NCBI GenBank assembly: GCA_036500345.1
Contig: DASYCE010000031.1
Coordinates: 162,728 to 226,727 of the forward strand
DNA: 64,000 nucleotides
Direction of reading: 5' to 3'
From: Gemmatimonadales bacterium
Lineage (GTDB): Bacteria; Gemmatimonadota; Gemmatimonadetes; Gemmatimonadales; GWC2-71-9
Part shown: positions 1-8,793 of the stretch, in pieces
How positions within the stretch are numbered: position 1 is the stretch's first letter
Layout of the letters: each line of letters begins with the position of its first letter
Position numbers and translations under genes: made by a program
The notes under the pieces: model-generated
The model's input: the letters and a program-made list of their open reading frames with translations, nothing else
Databases searched by the model: none
Told to the model about the DNA's origin: nothing

Positions 1-404
1 TCATGGACACCAAGGACATGGGAGATTCCTCCGCGTCGACGACGGAAGCCAAGGCGCTCGGCACCTCCGAAACGATCGCCGGGTACAAGTGCGACGACAT
101 TCAGGTGATCGACAAAGGAAAGCCGTCTTCAACGATCTGCCTGACCCACGACCTCGGGTTCTTCGCGTACGCCGCCATGGGCGCGATGGGGCGCCGTGCG
201 GCATCGCCGAGCTGGACGAGGGTGATCGGCAACAAGCCGGCGTTCCCGCTGAAGGTCACGGATGACAAGGGGAAGGTCGTGATGATCGCCACGTCGGTGC
301 AGAAGGGCAGCGTTCCGGACGACGCGTTCTCGGTCCCGGACGGGTACATGGATGCCAGCGGCGGAATGGCCGGAATGATGGGCGGACGCGGTCCGCAGTT
401 CTGA
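1..404 (+). CDS. DUF4412-like secreted protein, C-terminal part
   Basis: The reading frame is open to the left edge, so the gene is probably cut there; an ATG at 3 exists but need not be the start. The visible part has the features I associate with DUF4412 proteins: a TSETIAGYKCDD stretch (roughly residues 22-33), a central domain, and a closing PDDAFSVPDGY element, followed by a Gly/Met-rich tail. These are usually exported proteins of unknown function. The next gene carries the same landmarks (T-x-V-A-G followed by Cys, then DPAEFQLP), so the two look like tandem paralogues. No catalytic residues are evident. Family assignment is by eye. Confidence 0.7.
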   Translation, partial: MDTKDMGDSSASTTEAKALGTSETIAGYKCDDIQVIDKGKPSSTICLTHDLGFFAYAAMGAMGRRAASPSWTRVIGNKPAFPLKVTDDKGKVVMIATSVQKGSVPDDAFSVPDGYMDASGGMAGMMGGRGPQF

Positions 405-483
405 GAAGAGTGCAACCGATACTGCAGGGACCGTCAACCGTGGCGGCCCCTTGTCCGCTGGTTCACCTGTGCCCGGAGCTCGT

Positions 484-1350
484 GTGAGAATCGCTCGACC
501 GATCGCCATTGGCTGCGCATTCGTCCTTGCAGGCTCGCCGCTCGCCGCACAGGGAGTCCCGGCCGGAAGGGTCGTCCTCTCGGTGACGACGCACCTCCCG
601 GACTCGCTCAAGAGCCGCGTCCCGATCGGCGACAGTATCACCCTCCGGATCTCCGCCGCAACCGACGGCAAGCGCTTCGCCTTCGGCATCACCCCGGGTG
701 AGTTGGCCGCGATGCCGATGCTGAATGGCATCTCGGTGCGGGCGATTTACGACAAGGGCGCCGATTCGCTCCACATCGGGATCCTGGTGCCACCGTCGAT
801 GGCTGCGATGGCCGGTGGCGGCCCCGGGATGCGCATCGACCTGTCGACCTCGACGATCGATTCCGCGTTGAAAACGGTGTCGGGGAAGCTCGATTCGGCG
901 GCGTCGCATGGAATAGACTCGGCAGCGATGCGTGCGATGCATCCCCCGATGCCGGCGATGCGATCGCTCGGCACCACCTCGACCGTGGCCGGGATGCAAT
1001 GCGCCAACTGGGAAACGATCACCGCGAACGATACGGTGATAACCTGCGTGATCCCGACGCCGGCGGCGATCCAGGCATTTCAGGAGCAGTTCAAGGCAAA
1101 GATGGGATTGGCAAAGCTGATGGAGCGGTACCCGCAACTCGCGCAGATGCAGGAGCAGGCGTACGGCGGCAAGCCGATGACGCCGATCCGAATGAGCGAG
1201 TCGCGGCTGGGGATGCACATGGAACTGGTGTCGATCACGCTCGGCGAACCCGACCCGGCCGAGTTCCAGCTGCCGGCTGATCTCAAGCCGATGCCGCTCC
1301 CCGGCATGCCCGGCAAGCCGTCGACGATGGGAGCGCTCAACCAGCAGTGA
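484..1350 (+). CDS. secreted DUF4412-like protein, paralogue of the gene before it
   Basis: 288 residues. I chose GTG at 484 rather than TTG at 451 because GGAG at 475-478 sits five bases upstream and the product then begins with a clean signal peptide (MRIARPIAIGCAFVLAGSPLAAQ region, cleavage after AQ). The C-terminal half holds a TVAGMQCANWE element and DPAEFQLPADL, matching the landmarks of the preceding gene. Its middle is rich in Met, Ala and Pro. Function unknown; probably periplasmic or outer-membrane associated. The last codon overlaps the GTG of the next gene (GTGA), so translation is probably coupled to the BtuF-like lipoprotein, but nothing shows they share a process. Confidence 0.72.
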   Translation: MRIARPIAIGCAFVLAGSPLAAQGVPAGRVVLSVTTHLPDSLKSRVPIGDSITLRISAATDGKRFAFGITPGELAAMPMLNGISVRAIYDKGADSLHIGILVPPSMAAMAGGGPGMRIDLSTSTIDSALKTVSGKLDSAASHGIDSAAMRAMHPPMPAMRSLGTTSTVAGMQCANWETITANDTVITCVIPTPAAIQAFQEQFKAKMGLAKLMERYPQLAQMQEQAYGGKPMTPIRMSESRLGMHMELVSITLGEPDPAEFQLPADLKPMPLPGMPGKPSTMGALNQQ

Positions 1351-2258
1351 TCCGACGCTTCCCGCCGTGCGCGCTGATCGTTCTCGCAGCGTGCACGGCA
1401 CCCGCGCGACCCGCCGCCTCGCACGCTCAGTTCGACGACGCCGAAGGACACCCGGTCACCGTGAGCGATCTCCCGGTGCACCGAATCGTGTCGACGATGC
1501 AGTCGGCCACCGAGTGGCTGGTCCGGATGGGAGAAGGCCATCGGCTGGTGGCACGAACCGATTTCGACCACGAGCCGGAACTCGCCTCACTCCCGTCGAT
1601 CGGCGGCGGCCTCGATCCGAGCGCTGAAGTCGTCGCGGCGCTCAAGCCCGACGTGATCATCGGCTGGCACAATCGCTCAAGTGCCGATCTGGAAACCGCA
1701 CTGCAGCCATTTCACATCCCGGTGCTGTCGTTCGAGACGACTGATACCGCCGATCTCTTCCTGAACCTCGTGCGACTCGGCGATCTCGTCGCGCAACCCG
1801 GGCGTGCAGACTCGCTCGCGAACGCGCTGCGCGCCGACCTGCGGGCGACCCGCCGCGATGCCTGCGCCGATACCACCTCCGCGCGGCCGACCGTTCTCCT
1901 CGTCCTGTGGACCGATCCTCCGATGACCGCAGGCAGCGGCACGTGGATGACGACCGTCCTCGAGACGGCGTGCATGCGCAACGTCTTCGACGACGTGCAT
2001 GCCGCGTGGCCCACGGTGTCGCTCGAATCGATCGCGGCCCGCAACCCGGACTGGATCCTCACGTCGAGGGGTGAACCGGGGCAACGCCTCGCCGACCTCC
2101 GGTCGCGCGTCGGGTGGCGGGACCTCGCCGCGGTGAAGGCGGGCCGCGTCCTCGAGATTCCGGGGGACCTCTTTGCCCGTGCAGGCCCCACCATCGGTGA
2201 CGCCGCCCGCGCGATCGTGGCGGCCCGGCGCACCATCGAGGGACATCCGGCGGGATGA
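1347..2258 (+). CDS. BtuF-like periplasmic substrate-binding lipoprotein (cobalamin/siderophore type)
   Basis: 303 residues, GTG start overlapping the previous stop. The N-terminus has a lipobox, LAAC with Cys16, so it should be a lipid-anchored binding protein. The body follows the class III ABC binding-protein pattern: an early RIVSTMQSATEWLVRMG segment, then a GGGLDPSAEVVAALKPDVII element where this family usually has its link to helix one, and a second lobe with VLLVLWTDPP and LESIAARNPDWILTS. Such proteins bind vitamin B12, haem or ferric siderophores and deliver them to a BtuCD/FhuBC-type transporter. No permease or ATPase gene is adjacent, so the ligand is unknown. Confidence 0.8.
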   Translation: MIRRFPPCALIVLAACTAPARPAASHAQFDDAEGHPVTVSDLPVHRIVSTMQSATEWLVRMGEGHRLVARTDFDHEPELASLPSIGGGLDPSAEVVAALKPDVIIGWHNRSSADLETALQPFHIPVLSFETTDTADLFLNLVRLGDLVAQPGRADSLANALRADLRATRRDACADTTSARPTVLLVLWTDPPMTAGSGTWMTTVLETACMRNVFDDVHAAWPTVSLESIAARNPDWILTSRGEPGQRLADLRSRVGWRDLAAVKAGRVLEIPGDLFARAGPTIGDAARAIVAARRTIEGHPAG

Positions 2259-2283
2259 CACCTCCCAGCGCGTCCGTTATCTT
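2255..2283 (+). promoter_or_regulatory. promoter of tRNA-Ser, overlapping the upstream stop codon
   Basis: ATGACA at 2255-2260 (-35, five of six matches to TTGACA) and TATCTT at 2278-2283 (-10) are separated by 17 bases. Transcription would start near 2290, about six bases before the mature tRNA 5' end. The -35 box contains the stop codon of the BtuF-like gene. Confidence 0.6.
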
Positions 2284-2295
2284 CTCCGTCGTTCC

Positions 2296-2386
2296 GGAGC
2301 GATGGCCGAGTGGCTGAAGGCGGCGGTTTGCTAAACCGTTTTAGGGGGGAAACTTCCTAACGAGGGTTCGAATCCCTCTCGCTCCG
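2296..2386 (+). tRNA. tRNA-Ser(GCU)
   Basis: The acceptor arm GGAGCGA (2296-2302) pairs with TCGCTCC (2379-2385), and G2386 is the discriminator. The anticodon GCT lies at 2330-2332, reading AGC/AGU serine codons. The long variable arm between the anticodon and T arms is the class II form expected of tRNA-Ser. The T loop reads GGTTCGAATCCC. No CCA is encoded, so it must be added after transcription. Confidence 0.95.
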
Positions 2387-2480
2387 CTGGCAGCACGAAG
2401 AGGTCGCGAACCCTGGCCCGATGGGCCGGAGCCCCGCGACCTTCGTCATCTCATCCCCCGAGCTCGGAGTCGCCTCGCCG

Positions 2481-3905
2481 ATGCCTGCACCGCGAGTCCG
2501 GTTTGCCCCGTCTCCTACCGGCTTCCTTCACGTCGGAGGGGCGCGCACAGCGCTCTTCAACTGGCTCTACGCCCGGCAGACCGGCGGCGTTTTCGTCCTG
2601 CGGATCGAGGATACCGACAAGGAGCGAAGCACCGACGCGCACACCCAGGTCATCCTCGACGGACTCTCGTGGCTCGGCGTCACCTGGGATGAGGGACCGT
2701 ACTTTCAGGGTGCCTATGCCGAGCGCCATCGCGCCGATGCCGAGCGGCTCCTTGCCAGCGGCCACGCCTATCGCGACTTTCTCACCGCCGACGAACTCAA
2801 TGCGGCTCGCGATCGTGCCAAGGCGCGGGGCGTCCCGTTCCGCTATCACAAGGCCGAGCTCGAACTCCCCGCCGACGAAGTGCAGCGACGCGCTACCGCG
2901 GGAGCGCCATACACCATCCGCTTCGCCATGCCCGACGAGGAGATCGCCTGGAACGATGCGGTCCACGGGCCGATCTCGTGGCAGGGTCGCGATCTCGACG
3001 ACTTCATCATTCTCCGTTCGGACAGCTCCGCCATCTACAACATGGCTGTTGTATCAGATGATATAGCGATGGGGATCACGCACGTGATTCGCGGCGATGA
3101 CCACGTCTCCAACACGCCGAAGCAGATCGCCCTCTACCGCGCCCTCGGCCACCCGCTCCCCATTTTCGCCCACGTGCCGATGATCCTCGGGACCGACGGG
3201 AAGAAGCTCTCCAAGCGGCACGGCGCCACCGCCGTCGGCGACTATCAGGACATGGGGATCCTCCCCGCCGCGATGCGGAACTTCCTGGCGCTGCTGGGAT
3301 GGTCGCCGGGAGCGAACGAAGAGATCGTCGACGAGGCGACGATGATCTCGCGTTTCTCGCTCGATCACATCCAGAAGAAGCCGGCGGTCTTCGACACCAC
3401 GAAGCTCGAATGGATGAACGGGCAATATCTCTCGGCGCTATCGGCGCACGAGTTGCTCGATCCGGTCAAGCGGCAGCTCGACATCCTCGGCGTCACGACC
3501 GAGCGTGATCTCGACCCGCTGATCGACGCGGTCAAGACCCGCTCGCGCACGGTGACGCATCTCGCCGAACAGGTGGCGGTGCGGCTGGATCGATCCCGCA
3601 TCGTGCTCGACGACAAGGCGCACCAGTTCGCCGCCAAACTTGGTCTCGGAACGTTCGTCGGAAATCTGGAGCTGGTGGCAGATGCGCTGACGCGCGCGGA
3701 ACAATGGACTGCAGCGACGATCGAAGCTCAGCTCAAGTCGCTCGCCGCGGCAAAGAGCGCCAAGCTCGGCGACCTGATGCAGCCGATCCGGATCGCCCTC
3801 ACCGGCGGCACCGTGTCGGAACCGGTGCCGCAACTGCTCGAAGTGACCGGCAGGGATGAATCGCTCGCCCGGATCGCCCAGGCGAAGGGGTCGATCAGCG
3901 CTTGA
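2481..3905 (+). CDS. gltX: glutamyl-tRNA synthetase
   Basis: 474 residues, typical for the family. It charges tRNA-Glu (and possibly tRNA-Gln) with glutamate. I chose ATG at 2481 because the product then starts directly with the class I core, RVRFAPSPTGFLHVGG, holding the HIGH-type site (H17-V-G-G). The second signature is KLSKR at residues 242-246 (KMSKS-type), followed by RHGA. The IEDTDKERS segment fits a bacterial GluRS. The C-terminal half is the helical anticodon-binding region. The gene follows tRNA-Ser by under 100 bases and may be cotranscribed with it. Its 3' end overlaps the convergent M28 peptidase gene by 11 bases. Discriminating versus non-discriminating specificity cannot be read here. 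Confidence 0.96.
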   Translation: MPAPRVRFAPSPTGFLHVGGARTALFNWLYARQTGGVFVLRIEDTDKERSTDAHTQVILDGLSWLGVTWDEGPYFQGAYAERHRADAERLLASGHAYRDFLTADELNAARDRAKARGVPFRYHKAELELPADEVQRRATAGAPYTIRFAMPDEEIAWNDAVHGPISWQGRDLDDFIILRSDSSAIYNMAVVSDDIAMGITHVIRGDDHVSNTPKQIALYRALGHPLPIFAHVPMILGTDGKKLSKRHGATAVGDYQDMGILPAAMRNFLALLGWSPGANEEIVDEATMISRFSLDHIQKKPAVFDTTKLEWMNGQYLSALSAHELLDPVKRQLDILGVTTERDLDPLIDAVKTRSRTVTHLAEQVAVRLDRSRIVLDDKAHQFAAKLGLGTFVGNLELVADALTRAEQWTAATIEAQLKSLAAAKSAKLGDLMQPIRIALTGGTVSEPVPQLLEVTGRDESLARIAQAKGSISA

Positions 3906-5694
3906 GCGTTTCCAGGACGGCGTCGCCCTTGCGGGTGACGCGCGCCTGGGCCGCCGTGACTTCCGCCGTGAGATCCTGGTGCGGCAGGGTCATGTCCGGG
4001 ACCTTCGACAGCGCCGTCACGTAGTAGTCGCGCCATGCCTCGATGATGGTGCGCTGCGTCGAGTCCGCCGGATTTGACGCCAGCGCCGCCCGCGACAGCG
4101 CGCCCTCCGCATCGATCCGCCGCTCGGCGATCCCTGCGAGCTCGTCGAGCGCCGCCTTGGCGTACTCCGCCTTCCCCGATGTGAGAATCAACGACGTCGC
4201 CAGTGCGCAGCGGCCAACATGCTGCAACTCGGCGGCGCTCACCATGTTGATCCGGTCGAGATCGTCGTGATAGTGCTGATCGGTGAAGTGCCACATCAGC
4301 ACGCCGGGAATTCTCGCCTGAATGAACGGCGTGTGGTCGCTGCCGCCCTCATACGGATTCGCCTTCACCACCCAGCTTCCGCCGGTCGCTTCCGACTCAT
4401 CGACGCAGCGCTGCTTGACGAAGTCATTGTACCAGTACGCCCAGATGTCCTTTGCCGTCATCGGCTGGCCGGCGCCCCATTCGGTGTGCTGGTCTTCACC
4501 GCGCACCCAGATCTTCGACGGATCGGGCATCTTCTCGATGAGGAATGTTCCGCCGGTGAGTGCCGTGTTTTCGCCCACCATGTCGAGCGACATCCCCCAC
4601 TTGATCCCCTTGGCGCGGGCGCTGTCTTCGCGGATGTATCGTTGCGTCTGCTGAATCTCGACGCCCCAGAGCATCGTGATCGTGCGCGCCGGATCGATCT
4701 GGTGCGCCTTGAGCATCACCGCCGCGGTGCGCGCCATTTCGGCAAGGAGGCCGACCCCCGTGGCGTTGTCATTGGCGCCCGGTTCCTGGACGTGCGCCGA
4801 GTAGACAAAGCGCTCCTGCGGAGCCACGCTGCCGCGGATCTCGGCGACGAGCGTCCGTTCGGGCCGAGTCTCGAAGACGGTTTCGGTTTGGACGTGCGCC
4901 CGGACCGGCCCGTGCGCGAGCGCTGCATTGAGCGTGTCGCGGGCGGCGAGCGACACGTTGATCACGAAGATCTTCGCGGTGGTGTCGTACGGGACGTTGT
5001 TCGTCTGGAAATTGATCGCGGTCCGATTCTTCTGTTGCTGGTTGTAGCCCGGAAGCGCCTGGCCGAGGAGCGCACCGACAGCGCCGCGCTGAGCGGCGCG
5101 CGCCACGATCCCCGGCGATGCGCCGCCGCGGGCTCTTCCACGCCCCCCGCCACCCGGTGTCTCGCTGTAGATGATCTTGCCGCGGACGTTTGCCTGATCG
5201 AGGTCGGCGTCGCTGCCACCGCCGACATTCACGATCTCCGCATCGACACCGCCGGCCGGTGTCGACCACGACCCGCTCGGCAGCATGTTGTGATTGGTGG
5301 CCCACAGCTCGAGCGGCGACTTCCGTCCCTGGAGCGTGATCGACGCACCGAGCGGTGACCAGACGAGGCCGTTGGTGGGGCGCGACTCGATCCTATAGGT
5401 CAATCGGTCGGACGAGCTTGCGCTCGCCTCGGGGACGTAACCCGCAGCCACGAGGAGATGGACGACGGTATCGATCGACGCATCGAAGCCGCGGCTTGCC
5501 GGGTTGCGATAGAACTGCTGCACGTAGTCCGTGGTCGCGTACGCGTGTTGACCCGACAGCGTCTTCGCTATCGGCCCGGTGATCGAGGCGTACGCCGGGT
5601 TGGGAGCGCGGCTGGAACGGGACTGGGCGGAGAGGACGATCGGAGTGGCGAGCAGGACGACAGCAGACCGCCACCAGCGGCCGGAAACGTTCAC
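3895..5694 (-). CDS. secreted M28-family peptidase with PA domain, general base apparently missing
   Basis: 599 residues. GTG at 5694 is preceded by GGAG seven bases upstream and gives a signal peptide ending near LSAQ (residue 24). Residues about 150-260 form a protease-associated (PA) domain containing a Gly/Arg-rich insert. Residues about 280-520 form the M28 domain: His301 and Asp309 (SAHVQEPGANDNATG), Glu346, Asp371 (LDMVGEN) and the His of SDHTPF match the two-zinc ligands. Active relatives have Glu-Glu before the third motif; here it is Val345-Glu346, so the general base seems to be lost. Last gene of the rsmI-led run. Likely periplasmic; peptide hydrolysis is uncertain. Confidence 0.85.
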   Translation of the reverse strand: MNVSGRWWRSAVVLLATPIVLSAQSRSSRAPNPAYASITGPIAKTLSGQHAYATTDYVQQFYRNPASRGFDASIDTVVHLLVAAGYVPEASASSSDRLTYRIESRPTNGLVWSPLGASITLQGRKSPLELWATNHNMLPSGSWSTPAGGVDAEIVNVGGGSDADLDQANVRGKIIYSETPGGGGRGRARGGASPGIVARAAQRGAVGALLGQALPGYNQQQKNRTAINFQTNNVPYDTTAKIFVINVSLAARDTLNAALAHGPVRAHVQTETVFETRPERTLVAEIRGSVAPQERFVYSAHVQEPGANDNATGVGLLAEMARTAAVMLKAHQIDPARTITMLWGVEIQQTQRYIREDSARAKGIKWGMSLDMVGENTALTGGTFLIEKMPDPSKIWVRGEDQHTEWGAGQPMTAKDIWAYWYNDFVKQRCVDESEATGGSWVVKANPYEGGSDHTPFIQARIPGVLMWHFTDQHYHDDLDRINMVSAAELQHVGRCALATSLILTSGKAEYAKAALDELAGIAERRIDAEGALSRAALASNPADSTQRTIIEAWRDYYVTALSKVPDMTLPHQDLTAEVTAAQARVTRKGDAVLETLKR

Positions 5695-5704
5695 ACGTGC
5701 TCCT

Positions 5705-6148
5705 TCAGGCGAAGATGCCGGCGCGGAAGCGCCAGAGATGATCCAGAAACTCGTCGAGCCAGCCGCGCGAGATGAACGCGTCGACAGCGGCGACGGTACC
5801 GGCGGCGTCGACGCCCCAGAGCGCGGCGCGCTTCGGTCCGTCGCCGAACTCGGCCTGGATGACCGCACGATCGCGATCCGACCAGACGGTTGGAAGCTCG
5901 GTGCCAAATCGCCCGGCGACGCCGTTCACACCGGGACCGCCCACGGTGATTGTCGGGCTGTCGTGAAAGAGGGCGGTGTCGAACCAGGCAAGATCGGTCA
6001 CGATCACCGCACGCCGGTACGGATGCCCCGCGCCACGGCCGTCGACCGCTTCCTTGAGCGTGATGGCGGCGATGTGATCGTCGGACGACGGACCGGCATC
6101 CGCCGAGACCACCAGCACCACGGTTTCGACATTATCGATCAACTTCAT
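5705..6148 (-). CDS. conserved-looking hypothetical protein (147 aa)
   Basis: I do not recognise this family. The product begins MKLIDNVETVVLVVSADAG and shows a hydrophobic beta strand followed by SSDDH, a later YRRAVIVTDLAWFD strand, a glycine-rich VGGPGVNGVAG loop, and a C-terminal helix-rich part. The alternating strands and helices suggest a small Rossmann-like or flavodoxin-like fold, which is inference. There is no signal peptide and no membrane segment, so it should be cytoplasmic. Its ATG overlaps the stop of the upstream gene (ATGA), and the M28 peptidase start follows its stop by ten bases, so the three are probably co-translated. Confidence 0.6.
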   Translation of the reverse strand: MKLIDNVETVVLVVSADAGPSSDDHIAAITLKEAVDGRGAGHPYRRAVIVTDLAWFDTALFHDSPTITVGGPGVNGVAGRFGTELPTVWSDRDRAVIQAEFGDGPKRAALWGVDAAGTVAAVDAFISRGWLDEFLDHLWRFRAGIFA

Positions 6149-6990
6149 TCGAAGTGCCCCGTGTCGGCCGGCGGCGGTGTCATCTGATTCTTCCTGAACT
6201 GCCGCGCGCGCTCGGTCTGTTCATGCAGTTCCTTGACCGACTCCTTGAATTCCTCGTAGTTCGCGGAGCGGCGGGCGGCTTCCATGAGATCGGATCGCAT
6301 CGCCTGCAACTTGTTGTTCATCTCCCATTCGGTCGGATTCGCGTTCATCTTGATCGGCAGTAACGCAATTAACGCCGTCGGGATCTTGAGCGGGCCGAGA
6401 TAGATCCATTTCTGGTCGAGGCCGACGGTCTTGCCGGCAATCTTCGTCGTCCAGCTCGGGAGCGCAGCGGTGTTCTCCGGCCGTTCCGTGGCCATCTCGT
6501 CGAGATAAGTCTGCACCATCGAGTTCACGGCGCTGTCGGTCAGCTCCTTCTGGCTCTTGCCGGTCAGGATGCTGGCGATCTTCCGCGGCGATTCCGGCAG
6601 CGGCTCGACCCAGAGGCGCCCGTCGCCGTATCGCGGGCCGAGCGGCCGAATCCGCCGTGGCGTGTCGACGACAGTGGTGACGGTCTGCGGCGGCGCAGCG
6701 ACAACCGGGGAGTCGATCACCGCCACGGCGGCCGACGGCGGCGGTTGATGCGCCACGGCGATACGATGCAGCGGCGTACCGCTCGCGTGGGGCAGCAGGA
6801 AGTCGCGGGCGTTGTCATGCGTCGCTGGGAGCGAATCGTGCGTGGCGGCGACCATCGGCGTCGGCCCCGGCGCGGGCCGCCGCAGCATCACGGCGACGAC
6901 AATCGCGACAAGCGCGATCGCGGCAAGCGACAGCGTCCAGGTCGCGCGATGCGACCCGGGAAGCTCGAAGCTGCGGTCAGGCCGCGGCAC
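6145..6990 (-). CDS. single-pass membrane-anchored hypothetical protein
   Basis: 281 residues with the GTG start at 6990 (overlapping the aminotransferase 3' end by 14 bases); an upstream start at 7047 is possible but would lie deeper in that gene. A short basic N-terminus is followed by one transmembrane helix (TLSLAAIALVAIVVAVML), a Pro/Ala/Val-rich linker, and a globular C-terminal domain ending in charged helices with many Arg, Glu and Lys. The topology suggests a domain held outside the membrane. Not recognised. It is coupled by ATGA to the small downstream gene, so these two unknowns probably act together. Confidence 0.6.
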   Translation of the reverse strand: MPRPDRSFELPGSHRATWTLSLAAIALVAIVVAVMLRRPAPGPTPMVAATHDSLPATHDNARDFLLPHASGTPLHRIAVAHQPPPSAAVAVIDSPVVAAPPQTVTTVVDTPRRIRPLGPRYGDGRLWVEPLPESPRKIASILTGKSQKELTDSAVNSMVQTYLDEMATERPENTAALPSWTTKIAGKTVGLDQKWIYLGPLKIPTALIALLPIKMNANPTEWEMNNKLQAMRSDLMEAARRSANYEEFKESVKELHEQTERARQFRKNQMTPPPADTGHFE

Positions 6991-8170
6991 CGGCCGTTCC
7001 TTCGCACGCGGCGAGAATGCGGCCGAGACGTACGATCGCCTCGGCAAGCCGTTCGCCCGGGACGGTCAGCGCGATCCGGAAGAATCCTTCGCCGCCCGGT
7101 CCGAACCCGCTCCCGGGGAGGGTGACCACACCTTCTTCTTCCAGCGCGCGGGACGAGAAGGTTGCGGACCTGATTCCGGCCGGGAGCGGAACCCAGAGGT
7201 ACATCGCGCCCCGTGGCGTCTCGACAGTGAACCCCGCGTCGCGCAGTGCCGCGACGCCGGCATCGCGCCGCCGGGCGAGCTCGGCGACCAGCGGCGGATT
7301 CAACTCCTCGGCGTGATCGAGGGTCCACGCGGCTGCCTGCTGCAACGCCAGAAACGGGCCGGTGTCGACGTAACTCTTGACCTTGGTCAGCGCGCCGATC
7401 AGCGTCGCATTGGCGATCGCGAACCCAACGCGCCAGCCGGTCATCTGATACGACTTCGACATCGAGAAGAATTCCACTGCCACATCCCGCGCGCCGGCGA
7501 TCTCGAAAATGCTCGGCGCGACGTACCCATCATACGTGATGTCGCAGTAGGCGTTGTCGTACGCGAGCACGATGTCGTACTTCCGGCAGGTGGCAACCAG
7601 GCGTTCGAGATATTCTCGCGGGGCAATCGCAGCGGTCGGATTGTTGGGATAGTTGACGAAGACGACGCCGATCCGGCGGAGCGTCGCGGCCGGGAGATGA
7701 TCGAGCTCGACGAGAAACTGCGACTCGGGCCGAAGCGGTACGACGAGTGGCTCGCACCCCGAGAGGATCGCACCGCCGATGTACGCCTGGTATCCGGGCT
7801 CGGGGACGACCGCGATGTCGCCCGGATTGCAGACGGCAAGCGGCAGGTGCGACAACCCTTCCTTCGATCCGATCAGCGGCAGCATTTCGGTGGTGGCATC
7901 GAACCGCTGCCCGAAGCGGCGTTCGACCCAGCGCACCGCCGCCTCGCGGAAGGCGGGAAGCCCCTGCTGGAATCCGTACTTGTGCAGCGCCGTAATGCCG
8001 AGAGCCTGATGCAACGCGTCAATCGCCGGTGCCGGAGGCGGCCCGTCGACGTCGCCGGCGCCGAGATCGATGACGTCCATTCCGGCCGCGAGCAAGCGCC
8101 GCTTGATCGACGGAATCTTCGCCAGCGTATACTCGGGCAGCGACGTGACGCGGTCGCTCGGCTTGATCAC
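6977..8170 (-). CDS. PLP-dependent class I/II aminotransferase (DapL/alanine-transaminase-like)
   Basis: 397 residues. Fold type I aminotransferase: substrate-arm region near the N-terminus (VIDLGAGDVDGPPP), GSKEGLSH for cofactor phosphate contact, NYPNNPTA around residues 173-180 (conserved Asn), AYDNAY with the Asp that contacts the pyridine nitrogen, and the Schiff-base Lys239 in SMSKSYQMTGWRVGF. The overall pattern is closest, by eye, to the LL-diaminopimelate aminotransferase and alanine transaminase group; no other lysine-pathway gene is nearby, so the substrate is open. Start codon overlaps the stop of the hydrolase gene upstream (ATGA). Confidence 0.9.
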   Translation of the reverse strand: MIKPSDRVTSLPEYTLAKIPSIKRRLLAAGMDVIDLGAGDVDGPPPAPAIDALHQALGITALHKYGFQQGLPAFREAAVRWVERRFGQRFDATTEMLPLIGSKEGLSHLPLAVCNPGDIAVVPEPGYQAYIGGAILSGCEPLVVPLRPESQFLVELDHLPAATLRRIGVVFVNYPNNPTAAIAPREYLERLVATCRKYDIVLAYDNAYCDITYDGYVAPSIFEIAGARDVAVEFFSMSKSYQMTGWRVGFAIANATLIGALTKVKSYVDTGPFLALQQAAAWTLDHAEELNPPLVAELARRRDAGVAALRDAGFTVETPRGAMYLWVPLPAGIRSATFSSRALEEEGVVTLPGSGFGPGGEGFFRIALTVPGERLAEAIVRLGRILAACEGTAGAAA

Positions 8171-8793
8171 GACGACGCTCCCTCCACCACCGGGTTGCTG
8201 AGCACGCCCACACCCGGGATTTCCACCTCAACGACGTCACCCGCGGCGAGCTTCCCCACACCTTCAGGCGTGCCGGTGAGAATGAGATCGCCCGGCTCGA
8301 GTGTCATGATGTGCGAGATGTAGGAGATCAGCGTCGGAATGCTGAAGATCATGTCGGAGGTGCGGCCGTGCTGCCGCGGTCTGCCGTTGAGGCGCCCGAA
8401 CACTTCGAGCGTCGCGTGATCGAGTGATTCCGCCACGATCGGCCCGACGGCACAGAAGGTGTCGAACCCCTTGGCGCGCGCCCATTGGCCGTCGGTCTTC
8501 TGCAGGTCGCGGCAGGTCACGTCGTTGGCGCAGGTGAATCCCCGGACCAGCGCGAGCGCTTGCTCCGCCGACACCTTGCGCGCCCGCTTCCCCATGACGA
8601 CGCCGATTTCTGCTTCGTATTCGACCTGTTGCGACACGTTCGGGAGTTCGATCGCCTCGCCCGGGCCGATCAGCGAGGATGGCGGCTTGAAGAAGAGGAG
8701 CGGACGGGTGGGAACATCATTACCGAGTTCGCGCGCGTGTGCCGCGTAGTTGCGGCCGACGCAGACGATCTTGCTCGGTTGTACGACGGTCAT
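8167..8793 (-). CDS. fumarylacetoacetate hydrolase family protein
   Basis: 208 residues, the short single-domain form of this family. It begins with KIVCVGRNYAAHARELGN, then FFKPPSSLIGPGEAI. The metal-binding acidic pair appears in YEAEIGVVMGK, with a further Asp in ANDVTCRDLQ and a Lys in RAKGFDTF. The C-terminal LTGTPEGVGKLAAGDVVEVEI element is typical. Members cleave or decarboxylate beta-diketo-type acids (acylpyruvate hydrolases, oxaloacetate decarboxylases). The substrate cannot be assigned. It is coupled by four-base overlaps to the helicase upstream and the aminotransferase downstream, which suggests shared transcription rather than a shared pathway. Confidence 0.92.
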   Translation of the reverse strand: MTVVQPSKIVCVGRNYAAHARELGNDVPTRPLLFFKPPSSLIGPGEAIELPNVSQQVEYEAEIGVVMGKRARKVSAEQALALVRGFTCANDVTCRDLQKTDGQWARAKGFDTFCAVGPIVAESLDHATLEVFGRLNGRPRQHGRTSDMIFSIPTLISYISHIMTLEPGDLILTGTPEGVGKLAAGDVVEVEIPGVGVLSNPVVEGASS

